A stretch of 17,056 nucleotides of DNA from the NCBI GenBank assembly GCA_016930895.1, contig JAFGFV010000013.1, positions 1-17,056 on the forward strand. The letters run 5' to 3'. Under the pieces are notes generated by a model. It saw only the letters and a list, made by a program, of their open reading frames with translations. It had not been told where the DNA came from and made no database searches. Below, piece by piece: positions 6,425 to 12,937 of the stretch. The first letter of the stretch is position 1, and each line of letters opens with the position of its first letter. A program made the translations under genes and the position numbers. Origin of the DNA: Spirochaetales bacterium. GTDB lineage: Bacteria; Spirochaetota; Spirochaetia; SZUA-6; DRHE01.

Positions 6425-9406
6425 CTATTCCGGCAACTGGAGGCGGTTGGCCGCCAGCTCCTCAAGCCCCTCGCTCTCCTGTTCGAGCACCCTCGCTCCG
6501 GTCAGGACCGCGGTCCGACCCCGTTCCATCGCCGCGAGGAGCCGCTGCGCCGCCCCCCGGAGGTCCTCCGGGCCGGAGGCGAGGAGGGCGTCCCGGCGCT
6601 TCTGGCGGGCGGCGTCGCTGATCCCGAGCAACTCGCGCTTGAAGGCCACGAGCCCCTTCTCCCCCGGGGCCATGGGGCGGTCCTCCTTGGCGGCGGCCCC
6701 CAGGAGGACCTGCTCGAACTCGCCCAGCGGCAGGACGGATCCTCCCGCGGAGCGCAAGCCTTCGCGGAAGGCCTCCAGGGTCTGCCGTATCTTGGGGTCC
6801 CGGTACGACGAGAAGCTGAACAGCTTCTCCAGACCGCTCGCGCTGGCCCCAGCGCCGTAGGCCCCGCCCTTCATGCGCACCGTTTCCCACAGGTAGCCGG
6901 TGCTCAGGAAATGGGCCAGCAGGCTCTCGTGGGCGCTCTCCGGCGTGCCGAAGGCGCTGCCGGGCAGGCTCCGCGCCACGAAGCTCACGTTGGTCGAGGC
7001 GAGCAGGGCCTCGCCGGCCATCGAGTCCGCCCCTGCGCCCGCAGGGGCGGTGAACCCCGCGGTGGCCGCCGGCATCTCCGCCTCCGGCGGCAGCGAGCTC
7101 GCGAAGCTCTCCAGCTTTGCGTAAATCCCGGCGAGGCTGCCCGAAGGGCAGGTCAGGTTCACCTCGAGCCTCCGCCGCTCGAGCAGCCCCGAGCGCACCC
7201 TCTCGAGCGCTTCGGCCAGGGCGGGCAGGAGGTCGCTCAAGTTCTCTCCGACCCGGCTGAGCAGCAGGTACTGGGAGACGCCCTTCCAGCGCTCTTCCAC
7301 GGCCAGCGCCGGGCTCAACGGCGCCCCTGCCCTGAGGGAGGCATAGAAGTTCCCGCCCGGCACCAGGGAGCCCTTCATGTCGTTGCGCATCTCGAGCACC
7401 ACCTTGCCCAACCTGTCCAGGTCGCGAAAGTCCGCTTCCCGCAGCAGCGCGCCCGCCAGGTCCAGGGCCTGCGGCAGCTTTTCTTCGAGCATCTTGATCC
7501 GGAAGATCAGGCGCTGGCACACCCCGCCCCGCGGCGCGGCCGGGCTGTCCGCGCTGAGCGCGGCGCCGAACCCGCCGGTGAGCAGCGAAAGCCGTCGGGC
7601 CACCTCGTGGTACGGGACCCCGGGAAGCCCGGTGCTGTGGGTGGCCTTGCCGAAGAGCGGCAGCAGGTCGAAGAGCCCGTCGGGTAGCCCTTCGGTGTCC
7701 AGTGCCAGGTCGACGTACACGATGCCGTTGGTGAACAGGTCGTGGTGGTACACCGGCACGGGCAGCGCCTCGAAGACCCGGGCCGACGGGATGATCTCCA
7801 CCTCACGCTTGAGATCCTCCAGGTGCAGAACCGGCACCTTCCGGCGGGCATCCGCAGGGTCCTCCTGCTCCTGGAAGCGCCGCAGCCTCCGCTCCGACTC
7901 AGCGACCGCGGAACGCTCCCCCGGGGTCATGCGCTCGAGGAGCGCGCCCAGAGCGCTGCGCTCCCGCTCCTCCTCCCTCGCTCCCTGCTCCGGGTCCGGG
8001 CGGACCAGCACCGTGCTGCGATGGGGATTCTCGACCAGTTGCCGGACCAGCAGCTCCTCCAGGTACCGTTCCTGCTCCGCCTTGCGCTTCAGGCTCTCCA
8101 TCCAGGGGCGAAACTCCAGGGTGCTCTCGGGGGCGCTGCCGTGCAGCCAACCCCTGAGGGCACGGCGCATCAGCGTCAAGGAATACGGCTGCCCTCCCCG
8201 GCGTATCTCGCGATTCCGGAACTCGACCCGGTGGACCGCAGCCTCGACCAGCTCCGCCGGCAGCCCATCCCGGGCAAGCTCCCCGAGGGACTCCTGCACC
8301 AGCTCCTCGATCCCCTCCACCGCCGAAGGGTCGGTCCCCCGCAGGCCGACGCTGAACACCGCCTCGTTGAGCTCCGTGTCCAGGCCCGTGGCCGGAGACA
8401 GGTCCTCCCCCAGCCCGGACTCCACCAGCCGCCGGTGCAGGGGGCTGCCTACGTTGCCGACCAGCAGCTCGCTCAGGACCTCGAGACCGAGAAGCCCCAC
8501 CGGGTCGAGCACCGGAACCGTGAGCCAGTTCAGGGTGACCGTCGAGCGCCGCTGCGCGCTGCCGCCAAGCTCGAGCGGCACCGTGTGCTCGAAGCGCCGC
8601 GGCTCCCCCCAGCGCGGCTGCAGGGGCAGCTCCGAGCGGACCTCTTGCCGCCGGAAGCCGCGCAGGAAGTGTTCGCCCAGCAAGCCCAGAGTCTTCTCGG
8701 CCGGGATGTTGCCGTACAGAAAGACCCGGCAGTTGGAGGGATGGTAGTAGCGCCGGTGGAACTCCACCAGGTCCTCGTGGGTCAGCCGCGGGATCGCGGC
8801 GGGGTCGCCCCCCGACTCCCGGCCGTACGGGGTATCCGGGAACAGGCTCCGCATGGAGAAGTCTCCCACCACGGTCTCGGCGCTGGAGTAGACCCCCTTC
8901 ATCTCGTTGTACACGACCCCCACGCGGCGCAGCTCCGGCGGGTCCCCAACGAGCTCCAGGTGGTGCCCCTCCTGCATGAACACCTCCCCCTGCAGCAGGG
9001 GAAAGAAGACCGCGTCGCCGTAGACCCGGAGCAGGTTGAAGAAGTCCTTCTCCACCAGGCTGCTGGCCGGATATACGGTCTTGTCCGGAAAGGTGAACGC
9101 GTTGAGGAAGGTCTGCATGCTGGTCTTGAGCAGCACCACGAAGGGGTCCTTGAGCGGAAAGCTTCGGGAACCGCACAGGACCGAGTGCTCGAGGATGTGG
9201 GCCACCCCAGTGTCGTCTTCGGGCGGAGTGCGAAAGGCCAGGGCAAACAGGTTCTCCGGGTCCTCGTTGGCCAGCTGAAGGACCTCGCATCCGGTGTCCC
9301 GGTGCCGGAAGAACACCGCGCGCGAGCTGTACTCCTCGAGCTCTCGGGTCGAAACCACGTCGAAGCCGGCCACGGTGCTGCCGGGCTGAGGGTCGGGGTT
9401 CTGCAC
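6425..9406 (-). CDS. M16C family zinc metallopeptidase (PreP / presequence protease-like)
   Basis: A full-length M16C peptidase of 993 residues from the chosen start. Numbering from there, the inverted zinc motif HILEH has His70, Glu73 and His74, in the family context GVAHILEHSVLCGSRSFPLKDPF, and the third ligand region reads VYNEMKGVYSS. The middle holds the M16C-associated domain (YHHDLFTNGIVYVDLAL), and the C-terminal half has the substrate-binding MKGGAYGAGA and the FSFSSYRDP segment. Relatives degrade peptides up to about 65 residues inside a closed chamber. No signal peptide is seen, so a cytoplasmic site is inferred. I start at GTG 9406, because GGAGG stands 7 nt before it; an ATG at 9484 in frame would add 26 non-conserved residues and would overlap the likely -35 box of its own promoter. 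Confidence 0.93.
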   Translation of the reverse strand: MQNPDPQPGSTVAGFDVVSTRELEEYSSRAVFFRHRDTGCEVLQLANEDPENLFALAFRTPPEDDTGVAHILEHSVLCGSRSFPLKDPFVVLLKTSMQTFLNAFTFPDKTVYPASSLVEKDFFNLLRVYGDAVFFPLLQGEVFMQEGHHLELVGDPPELRRVGVVYNEMKGVYSSAETVVGDFSMRSLFPDTPYGRESGGDPAAIPRLTHEDLVEFHRRYYHPSNCRVFLYGNIPAEKTLGLLGEHFLRGFRRQEVRSELPLQPRWGEPRRFEHTVPLELGGSAQRRSTVTLNWLTVPVLDPVGLLGLEVLSELLVGNVGSPLHRRLVESGLGEDLSPATGLDTELNEAVFSVGLRGTDPSAVEGIEELVQESLGELARDGLPAELVEAAVHRVEFRNREIRRGGQPYSLTLMRRALRGWLHGSAPESTLEFRPWMESLKRKAEQERYLEELLVRQLVENPHRSTVLVRPDPEQGAREEERERSALGALLERMTPGERSAVAESERRLRRFQEQEDPADARRKVPVLHLEDLKREVEIIPSARVFEALPVPVYHHDLFTNGIVYVDLALDTEGLPDGLFDLLPLFGKATHSTGLPGVPYHEVARRLSLLTGGFGAALSADSPAAPRGGVCQRLIFRIKMLEEKLPQALDLAGALLREADFRDLDRLGKVVLEMRNDMKGSLVPGGNFYASLRAGAPLSPALAVEERWKGVSQYLLLSRVGENLSDLLPALAEALERVRSGLLERRRLEVNLTCPSGSLAGIYAKLESFASSLPPEAEMPAATAGFTAPAGAGADSMAGEALLASTNVSFVARSLPGSAFGTPESAHESLLAHFLSTGYLWETVRMKGGAYGAGASASGLEKLFSFSSYRDPKIRQTLEAFREGLRSAGGSVLPLGEFEQVLLGAAAKEDRPMAPGEKGLVAFKRELLGISDAARQKRRDALLASGPEDLRGAAQRLLAAMERGRTAVLTGARVLEQESEGLEELAANRLQLPE

Positions 9407-9430
9407 TTCGCTTCCTCCGTCCTGGCGATT

Positions 9431-9447
9431 TCCTGCGACGCGCAGGA
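9431..9447. repeat. 7-bp inverted repeat at the predicted start of the peptidase mRNA
   Basis: TCCTGCG (9431-9437) and CGCAGGA (9441-9447) are perfect inverted copies around the 3-bp spacer ACG. On the minus strand this lies directly downstream of the -10 box at 9454-9459, at about +1 to +17. It may be an operator or a 5' mRNA hairpin; a chance palindrome cannot be excluded. Confidence 0.5.
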
Positions 9448-9453
9448 GTTCAC

Positions 9454-9483
9454 AATATAGCCGGGCCGGGCGGCGGCTGTCCA
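9454..9483 (-). promoter_or_regulatory. Putative sigma70 promoter of the M16C peptidase gene
   Basis: On the minus strand TGGACA (9483-9478, five of six consensus bases) and TATATT (9459-9454, five of six) stand 18 nt apart. Transcription would begin near 9447, about 40 nt before the GTG start at 9406. This supports the shorter form of the peptidase, because the alternative ATG at 9484 would lie upstream of the transcript. Confidence 0.6.
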
Positions 9484-9497
9484 TTGCCGGCGGACCC

Positions 9498-9506
9498 TGA
9501 TATAGT
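9498..9506 (+). promoter_or_regulatory. Putative extended -10 promoter of epmA
   Basis: TGATATAGT combines the TGn extension with TATAGT (five of six of the -10 consensus). No good -35 box is found 16-18 nt upstream, which extended -10 promoters tolerate. Initiation would fall near 9513, just before the ATG at 9517, giving a leaderless or nearly leaderless epmA mRNA. Confidence 0.45.
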
Positions 9507-9516
9507 GGCGGCGGCC

Positions 9517-10485
9517 ATGGAGCTTTCGATCCTCACAGCCCGGGCCAGGGCCCTGGCGCGGATACGACGCTTCTTCTCGGCGCGAGGCTACCTGGAGGTG
9601 GATACCCCCCTCCTGGCGCCTGCGCTGATCCCGGAGAGCACGCTGGAGGTCTTCGCCGTTCAGGGCCTGCCGGGACCGCGCTACCTCATTCCCTCCCCCG
9701 AGCTGTGGATGAAACGCCTCCTGTGCGCCGGCTCCGGCAGCGTCTTCCAGCTGTGCCGCGCCTTCCGCAGCGACGAGCCCGACTCGCCGCTTCACCTGCC
9801 GGAGTTCACGATGCTGGAGTGGTACACCGTCGATACCGACTACCTGGGCAACGTGTCGGTCCAGGAGTCGCTGATCGCGGAGCTGTGCCAAGAGCTCCGC
9901 CTGCCAGGGCTCCCCGCCTCCGAAACCGTCTCGGACTGCCGGCCGCCGTTTCTCCGGGTGCGCATGGCGGAGGCCTTCCGGGAACAGCTGGGCCTCGATC
10001 TGGCGGCGCGAAACGACCGGGAATCCCTGGGCCGGGAGGCGGCCGCCCGAGGATTGGCCGTGGACCCGCAGGACGACTGGGCGGACTTGTTTCACAAGCT
10101 GTTCCTGGCCTTCGTCGAGCCCAACCTTCCCCGCGATCGACCGGTGTTCGTGACCGATTACCCGCGGCAGGTGCCCACCCTGGCCCGGAGCAGCCCCGCC
10201 TCACCCTGGGCGGAGCGCTGGGAGTTGTACATCGCCGGAGTCGAAATCGCCAACTGCTACACCGAGGAGCGCGATCCCGCCCGCGTCGAGGCCTTCTTCC
10301 GCGGCCAGGAGGCCGCCCGCGGGGCGGCCCGCCGCTCCCACCCGGTGGATTGGGAGCTCGCCCGCCTGATTCCCCGGGCCCTTCCCCCCTGCTCGGGGGT
10401 CGCGCTCGGGGTGGAGCGCCTGCTCGCCGTGCTCCTGGGACTCCCCTGCCTGGGCGCGGTCACCCCCTTCGCCGACTGCCGGTAG
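9517..10485 (+). CDS. epmA: EF-P beta-lysylation protein EpmA (lysyl-tRNA synthetase-like ligase)
   Basis: EpmA (PoxA/GenX/YjeA) attaches (R)-beta-lysine to a lysine of elongation factor P, using ATP to activate it. The 322-residue protein is the class II catalytic domain of a lysyl-tRNA synthetase without the anticodon-binding OB fold, as in the 325-residue E. coli enzyme. Visible family segments are RIRRFFSARGYLEVDTP near the N-terminus, SPELWMKRLLCAGSGSVFQLCRAFR (motif 2), LHLPEFTMLEWY, the GVEIANCYTE strand, and GVALGVERLLAVLLG (motif 3) near the C-terminus. The ATG at 9517 is chosen because conservation starts there. No Shine-Dalgarno sequence precedes it, and a promoter-like TATAGT ends only 11 bases upstream. 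It is followed after 143 nt by efp, its protein substrate, on the same strand. Confidence 0.94.
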   Translation: MELSILTARARALARIRRFFSARGYLEVDTPLLAPALIPESTLEVFAVQGLPGPRYLIPSPELWMKRLLCAGSGSVFQLCRAFRSDEPDSPLHLPEFTMLEWYTVDTDYLGNVSVQESLIAELCQELRLPGLPASETVSDCRPPFLRVRMAEAFREQLGLDLAARNDRESLGREAAARGLAVDPQDDWADLFHKLFLAFVEPNLPRDRPVFVTDYPRQVPTLARSSPASPWAERWELYIAGVEIANCYTEERDPARVEAFFRGQEAARGAARRSHPVDWELARLIPRALPPCSGVALGVERLLAVLLGLPCLGAVTPFADCR

Positions 10486-10560
10486 AAATCAGGGGCAGCA
10501 TCCCCGGCGCGCTCCACGGCAGGGACACCGGACGCAGGCACACCCGCCGCGGCAGCCGGC

Positions 10561-10590
10561 TTGAACAAAGAGCACGAGTTCGATTAGGAT
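10561..10590 (+). promoter_or_regulatory. Possible promoter of efp
   Basis: TTGAAC (10561-10566) and TAGGAT (10585-10590), each four of six consensus bases, are 18 nt apart and would start transcription near 10597, about 32 nt before efp. The 143-nt gap after epmA is larger than other operon gaps here and allows for a separate promoter. The rest of the gap shows nothing definite. Confidence 0.35.
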
Positions 10591-10628
10591 ACCGCGATAC
10601 CTGGGGCGACTACCGGAAGAGGAAAAAT

Positions 10629-11189
10629 ATGATCAAAGCGGGTTCCATCTCGAAGGGCATGTTCCTACTCATCAAAGGCGAACCGCACCTGGTGGCCGAA
10701 CGTGAGTTCGTGAATCCAGGCAAGGGTTCCGCTTTCGTGCGTCTCAAGCTCAAGAGCCTGGTCACCGGACAGGTCCTCAAGCAGGTCAACAAGAGCCAGG
10801 AAAGCGTCGAGGACATCACGGTCGAGACCCGCGAGGCCCAATTCCTCTACGCGGACAGCGAAAGCTACGTGTTCATGGATCTGGAAACCTACGAGCAGTT
10901 CACGGTTCCCATGGCCGGGCAGGAGGACAAGAAGCTGTTCATGCGGGAGGGAGACACCTACCAGCTCTCCTTCTGGGAGGACCGGCCCATCGACATCCTG
11001 CTGCCCTACAAGATCGTCCTGGCAGTCACCGAGGCCGAGCATGCGCTCAAGGGGGACACGGTCTCAGGGGCCACCAAGCCCGTGACTCTCGAAACCGGGC
11101 TGGTCATCAAGGTCCCGCTGTTCATCAAGGAGGGCGACCGCCTTCTGATCAACACGGAGACGCGGGAGTACGTCGAGAGGGTCAACTAG
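10629..11189 (+). CDS. efp: Elongation factor P
   Basis: EF-P binds the ribosome between the P and E sites and relieves stalling at consecutive prolines. The 186-residue length is normal, and the three beta-barrel domains are complete: KOW-like domain I (about 1-63), OB domain II (about 67-127) and domain III (about 130-184) with the closing GDRLLINTETREYVERV signature. The tip loop in domain I reads FVNPGKGSAFVR with Lys32 in the position that is beta-lysylated in E. coli (Lys34), as expected with epmA directly upstream. ATG 10629 follows GGAAGAGG at suitable distance. The gene faces the LeuA-like gene, whose stop lies 79 nt away. Confidence 0.97.
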   Translation: MIKAGSISKGMFLLIKGEPHLVAEREFVNPGKGSAFVRLKLKSLVTGQVLKQVNKSQESVEDITVETREAQFLYADSESYVFMDLETYEQFTVPMAGQEDKKLFMREGDTYQLSFWEDRPIDILLPYKIVLAVTEAEHALKGDTVSGATKPVTLETGLVIKVPLFIKEGDRLLINTETREYVERVN

Positions 11190-11204
11190 CGGCGACTGGC
11201 CCTA

Positions 11205-11221
11205 GGGCGCTGCGGCAGCCC
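11205..11221. other. Small GC-rich hairpin between the convergent efp and LeuA-like genes
   Basis: GCTG and CAGC (11209-11212, 11216-11219) pair around CGG, extendable by GG/CC across a bulged C. It lies in the 79-bp convergent gap, where terminators of both genes are expected, but neither side has a T-tract. It could halt transcription only weakly or with Rho; nothing else stands out in the gap. Confidence 0.2.
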
Positions 11222-11268
11222 GCGCTCGAGCGATCTCCGCACGTGGACCAGCGGCCAGGTTCCCCTGC

Positions 11269-12831
11269 CTACTCCCACCAGAGCTGCTCCCCGTCGACGT
11301 AGAACTCCGCTTCCGGGGAGGCGATCCGGAAACGCTCGATCCCGTTCACCGCGTCCAGGTAGGCCCGCAGGCTGGCTTCGATGAGGTCCGTGCTGCTGGA
11401 GTGGCCATGGAACCGCCGGCTCATGTATCCCAGGCTGACGGTCACCACGACGCGCGCGTCCTTGCCCTCTGTCAGGCTGTCCACCGAGTACATCAGGAGC
11501 CGCGGCTTGATGCCCACGGCCTTGTCCACCGCCCTGCACAGGGCATCCACGGGGCCGGAGCCGTGGGAGGACTGGATCAGGACCGTGTCCGCCTTGTGCA
11601 GCTCCACGCTGCCCAGCGGCAGGGTGCTCGACCCGGTCATCACGTTGAAGGCCGCCAGCTCGTACACCGCCGGCTCTGTCTGCCGGGCCTCGTCGAGGAT
11701 CTCCATGAGCTCACTGGTCACCATGCTCTTCTTGCGGCGCATTTGGGTCCGGAACAGGCTGTAGGCCTTCTCGACGTTCACCGATTCGGGCTCTACCCCC
11801 AGAAGCTCCAGCTCCTGCTCGAAGCCGGCCCGGCTCATGTCGTGTTCGCTGATGACCATGTCCGGCGTCCGCCCCACCGTCTCGTCCCGCAGGAGGACCT
11901 GCAGACGCTCCGGCAGCCCGCGGCGGAGATCCGGCGCCCGGGTCTCGTGGAACGCATGCTTGCCGAGCACGGGTTTGTTCGGATGGGGGGCAAGCCCGGT
12001 CAGCCGTGTCAGCAGGTCGCAGGTCGGGGCCAGGCGGTCCAGCCGGACGTGGTGCTCCAGCCCCAGGGTGTCTCGAAAGGCCTCGAGGGCGAACACCACC
12101 TCCTCCAGGGCCGCGTTGCCGCTGCGGGTGCCGATCCCGCCCACGGTCACCTCCACGTGCCGGGCGCCCGCCTCGATGGCGCTCAGGCTGCCAGCGGTGG
12201 CCAAGCCAAGGTCGTTGTGCATGTGGACCCCGAGAATCACTCCTCTCAGGTCGGCGACGGCCTGCACCGCCGCCGCCGCCAGCTCACCGACCTGGCGCGG
12301 GTGCAGGCAGCCGTTGGTGTCCGCCAGGCTGACCACGGAGGCCCCATGCTCGGCCGCGGCCCGCACCGCCTCCAGAAGGAAACTACGGTCCGCCTGGCCC
12401 ACTTCGCCGAAGGAGAACTGCAGCTCGATCCCCTCCCGAGGACTCGCATCCAGGCAGGCGCCGACCTGCCGCAGCGCCTCCGCCGGCGCGAGCCCCAGCA
12501 CCTCTTTCAGGAAGCTCGGCGAAACGTGCATGAACATGTGCAGCCGCGGCCGGGCCGCCGCCCGAATGCTCTCGAGGGTGGCGGCTACGTCTTGCTCGGT
12601 GGCCCGGCAGAGGGCCGCGATTGCCGGCCCGCGTACCTCCCGGGCGATCAGCTCCACGCTCTCCCGCTCCTCTCTGGAAGCCGCCGGGTAGCCCGCGTCG
12701 ATCACGTCCACGCCCAACTCCGCCAGCTGCCGCGCGATCACGAGGCGATCATGCAGGTCGAGCACCACGAACGGTAGCTTGTTCCCGTCCCTCAGGGTCG
12801 TGTCCAGGATCTCGACGACTCGTGGGTCCAT
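11269..12831 (-). CDS. LeuA-family (2-isopropylmalate synthase-like) acyltransferase, divergent member
   Basis: A 520-residue protein with an HMGL-like TIM barrel (about 1-280), a linker domain and a C-terminal LeuA dimerisation/regulatory domain (about 395-510: GSVELHKADTVLIQSS... SLTEGKDARVVVTVSL... STDLIEASLRAYLDAVN). The overall size is that of 2-isopropylmalate synthase. Metal and catalytic residues are kept: Arg14 and Asp15 in LDTTLRDG, and His203, His205 and Asn206 in HMHND, followed by GGIGTRSGNAALEEV. However, the usual LRDGEQ reads LRDGNKLPF, and the HESGIHQDG region of true IPMS is replaced by GKHAFHETRAPD. The substrate (2-oxoisovalerate, pyruvate, 2-oxoglutarate or another oxo acid) is therefore unclear. 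No other leucine genes are nearby. ATG 12831 has GAGAGGAG upstream; a frame extension to 12867 has no support. Confidence 0.85.
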   Translation of the reverse strand: MDPRVVEILDTTLRDGNKLPFVVLDLHDRLVIARQLAELGVDVIDAGYPAASREERESVELIAREVRGPAIAALCRATEQDVAATLESIRAAARPRLHMFMHVSPSFLKEVLGLAPAEALRQVGACLDASPREGIELQFSFGEVGQADRSFLLEAVRAAAEHGASVVSLADTNGCLHPRQVGELAAAAVQAVADLRGVILGVHMHNDLGLATAGSLSAIEAGARHVEVTVGGIGTRSGNAALEEVVFALEAFRDTLGLEHHVRLDRLAPTCDLLTRLTGLAPHPNKPVLGKHAFHETRAPDLRRGLPERLQVLLRDETVGRTPDMVISEHDMSRAGFEQELELLGVEPESVNVEKAYSLFRTQMRRKKSMVTSELMEILDEARQTEPAVYELAAFNVMTGSSTLPLGSVELHKADTVLIQSSHGSGPVDALCRAVDKAVGIKPRLLMYSVDSLTEGKDARVVVTVSLGYMSRRFHGHSSSTDLIEASLRAYLDAVNGIERFRIASPEAEFYVDGEQLWWE

Positions 12832-12865
12832 TGCGCTCCTCTCATTCCCGCGACCACCCGCCGGC

Positions 12866-12937
12866 ACCCGCCGCGGCGGGTCCTCACGGGGGCCTCGGCC
12901 TCACGGAGGCTCCAGGGGGCCTCACGCAGGCTTCACG
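12866..12937. repeat. Palindrome and scattered CTCACG repeats in the TPR / LeuA-like gap
   Basis: The 101-bp gap holds a perfect 16-bp palindrome ACCCGCCGCGGCGGGT (12866-12881), partly repeated just left of it as ACCCGCCGGC (12856-12865). It is followed by CCTCACG at 12882, 12899 and 12920 and CTTCACG at 12931. On the minus strand each copy reads (G)TGAGG or TGAAG; the last contains the TGA stop of the TPR gene. No promoter-like AT-rich stretch is seen, so the LeuA-like gene may depend on read-through from the TPR gene. Confidence 0.6.

Noticed and set aside
5217..6860. A 547-codon + strand frame opposite rnz and the peptidase end
   Set aside because: It spans two gene ends and repeats, has no domain, and rnz is certain on the other strand.
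7742..9460. A 572-codon open frame on the + strand, antisense to the M16C peptidase
   Set aside because: The translation shows no family pattern, whereas the minus strand carries a complete peptidase with all motifs.
9407..9484. Extension of the M16C peptidase to ATG 9484
   Set aside because: The extra 26 residues are not like the family start, no ribosome site precedes the ATG, and the stretch contains the best promoter for the gene; GTG 9406 has GGAGG at good spacing.
9484..9516. Extension of epmA to TTG 9484 or GTG 9505
   Set aside because: No ribosome site, family similarity begins after ATG 9517, and both codons lie at or upstream of the -10 element.
9517..10485. Lysyl-tRNA synthetase
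   Set aside because: The anticodon-binding OB domain is missing, the length is that of EpmA, and efp is the next gene.
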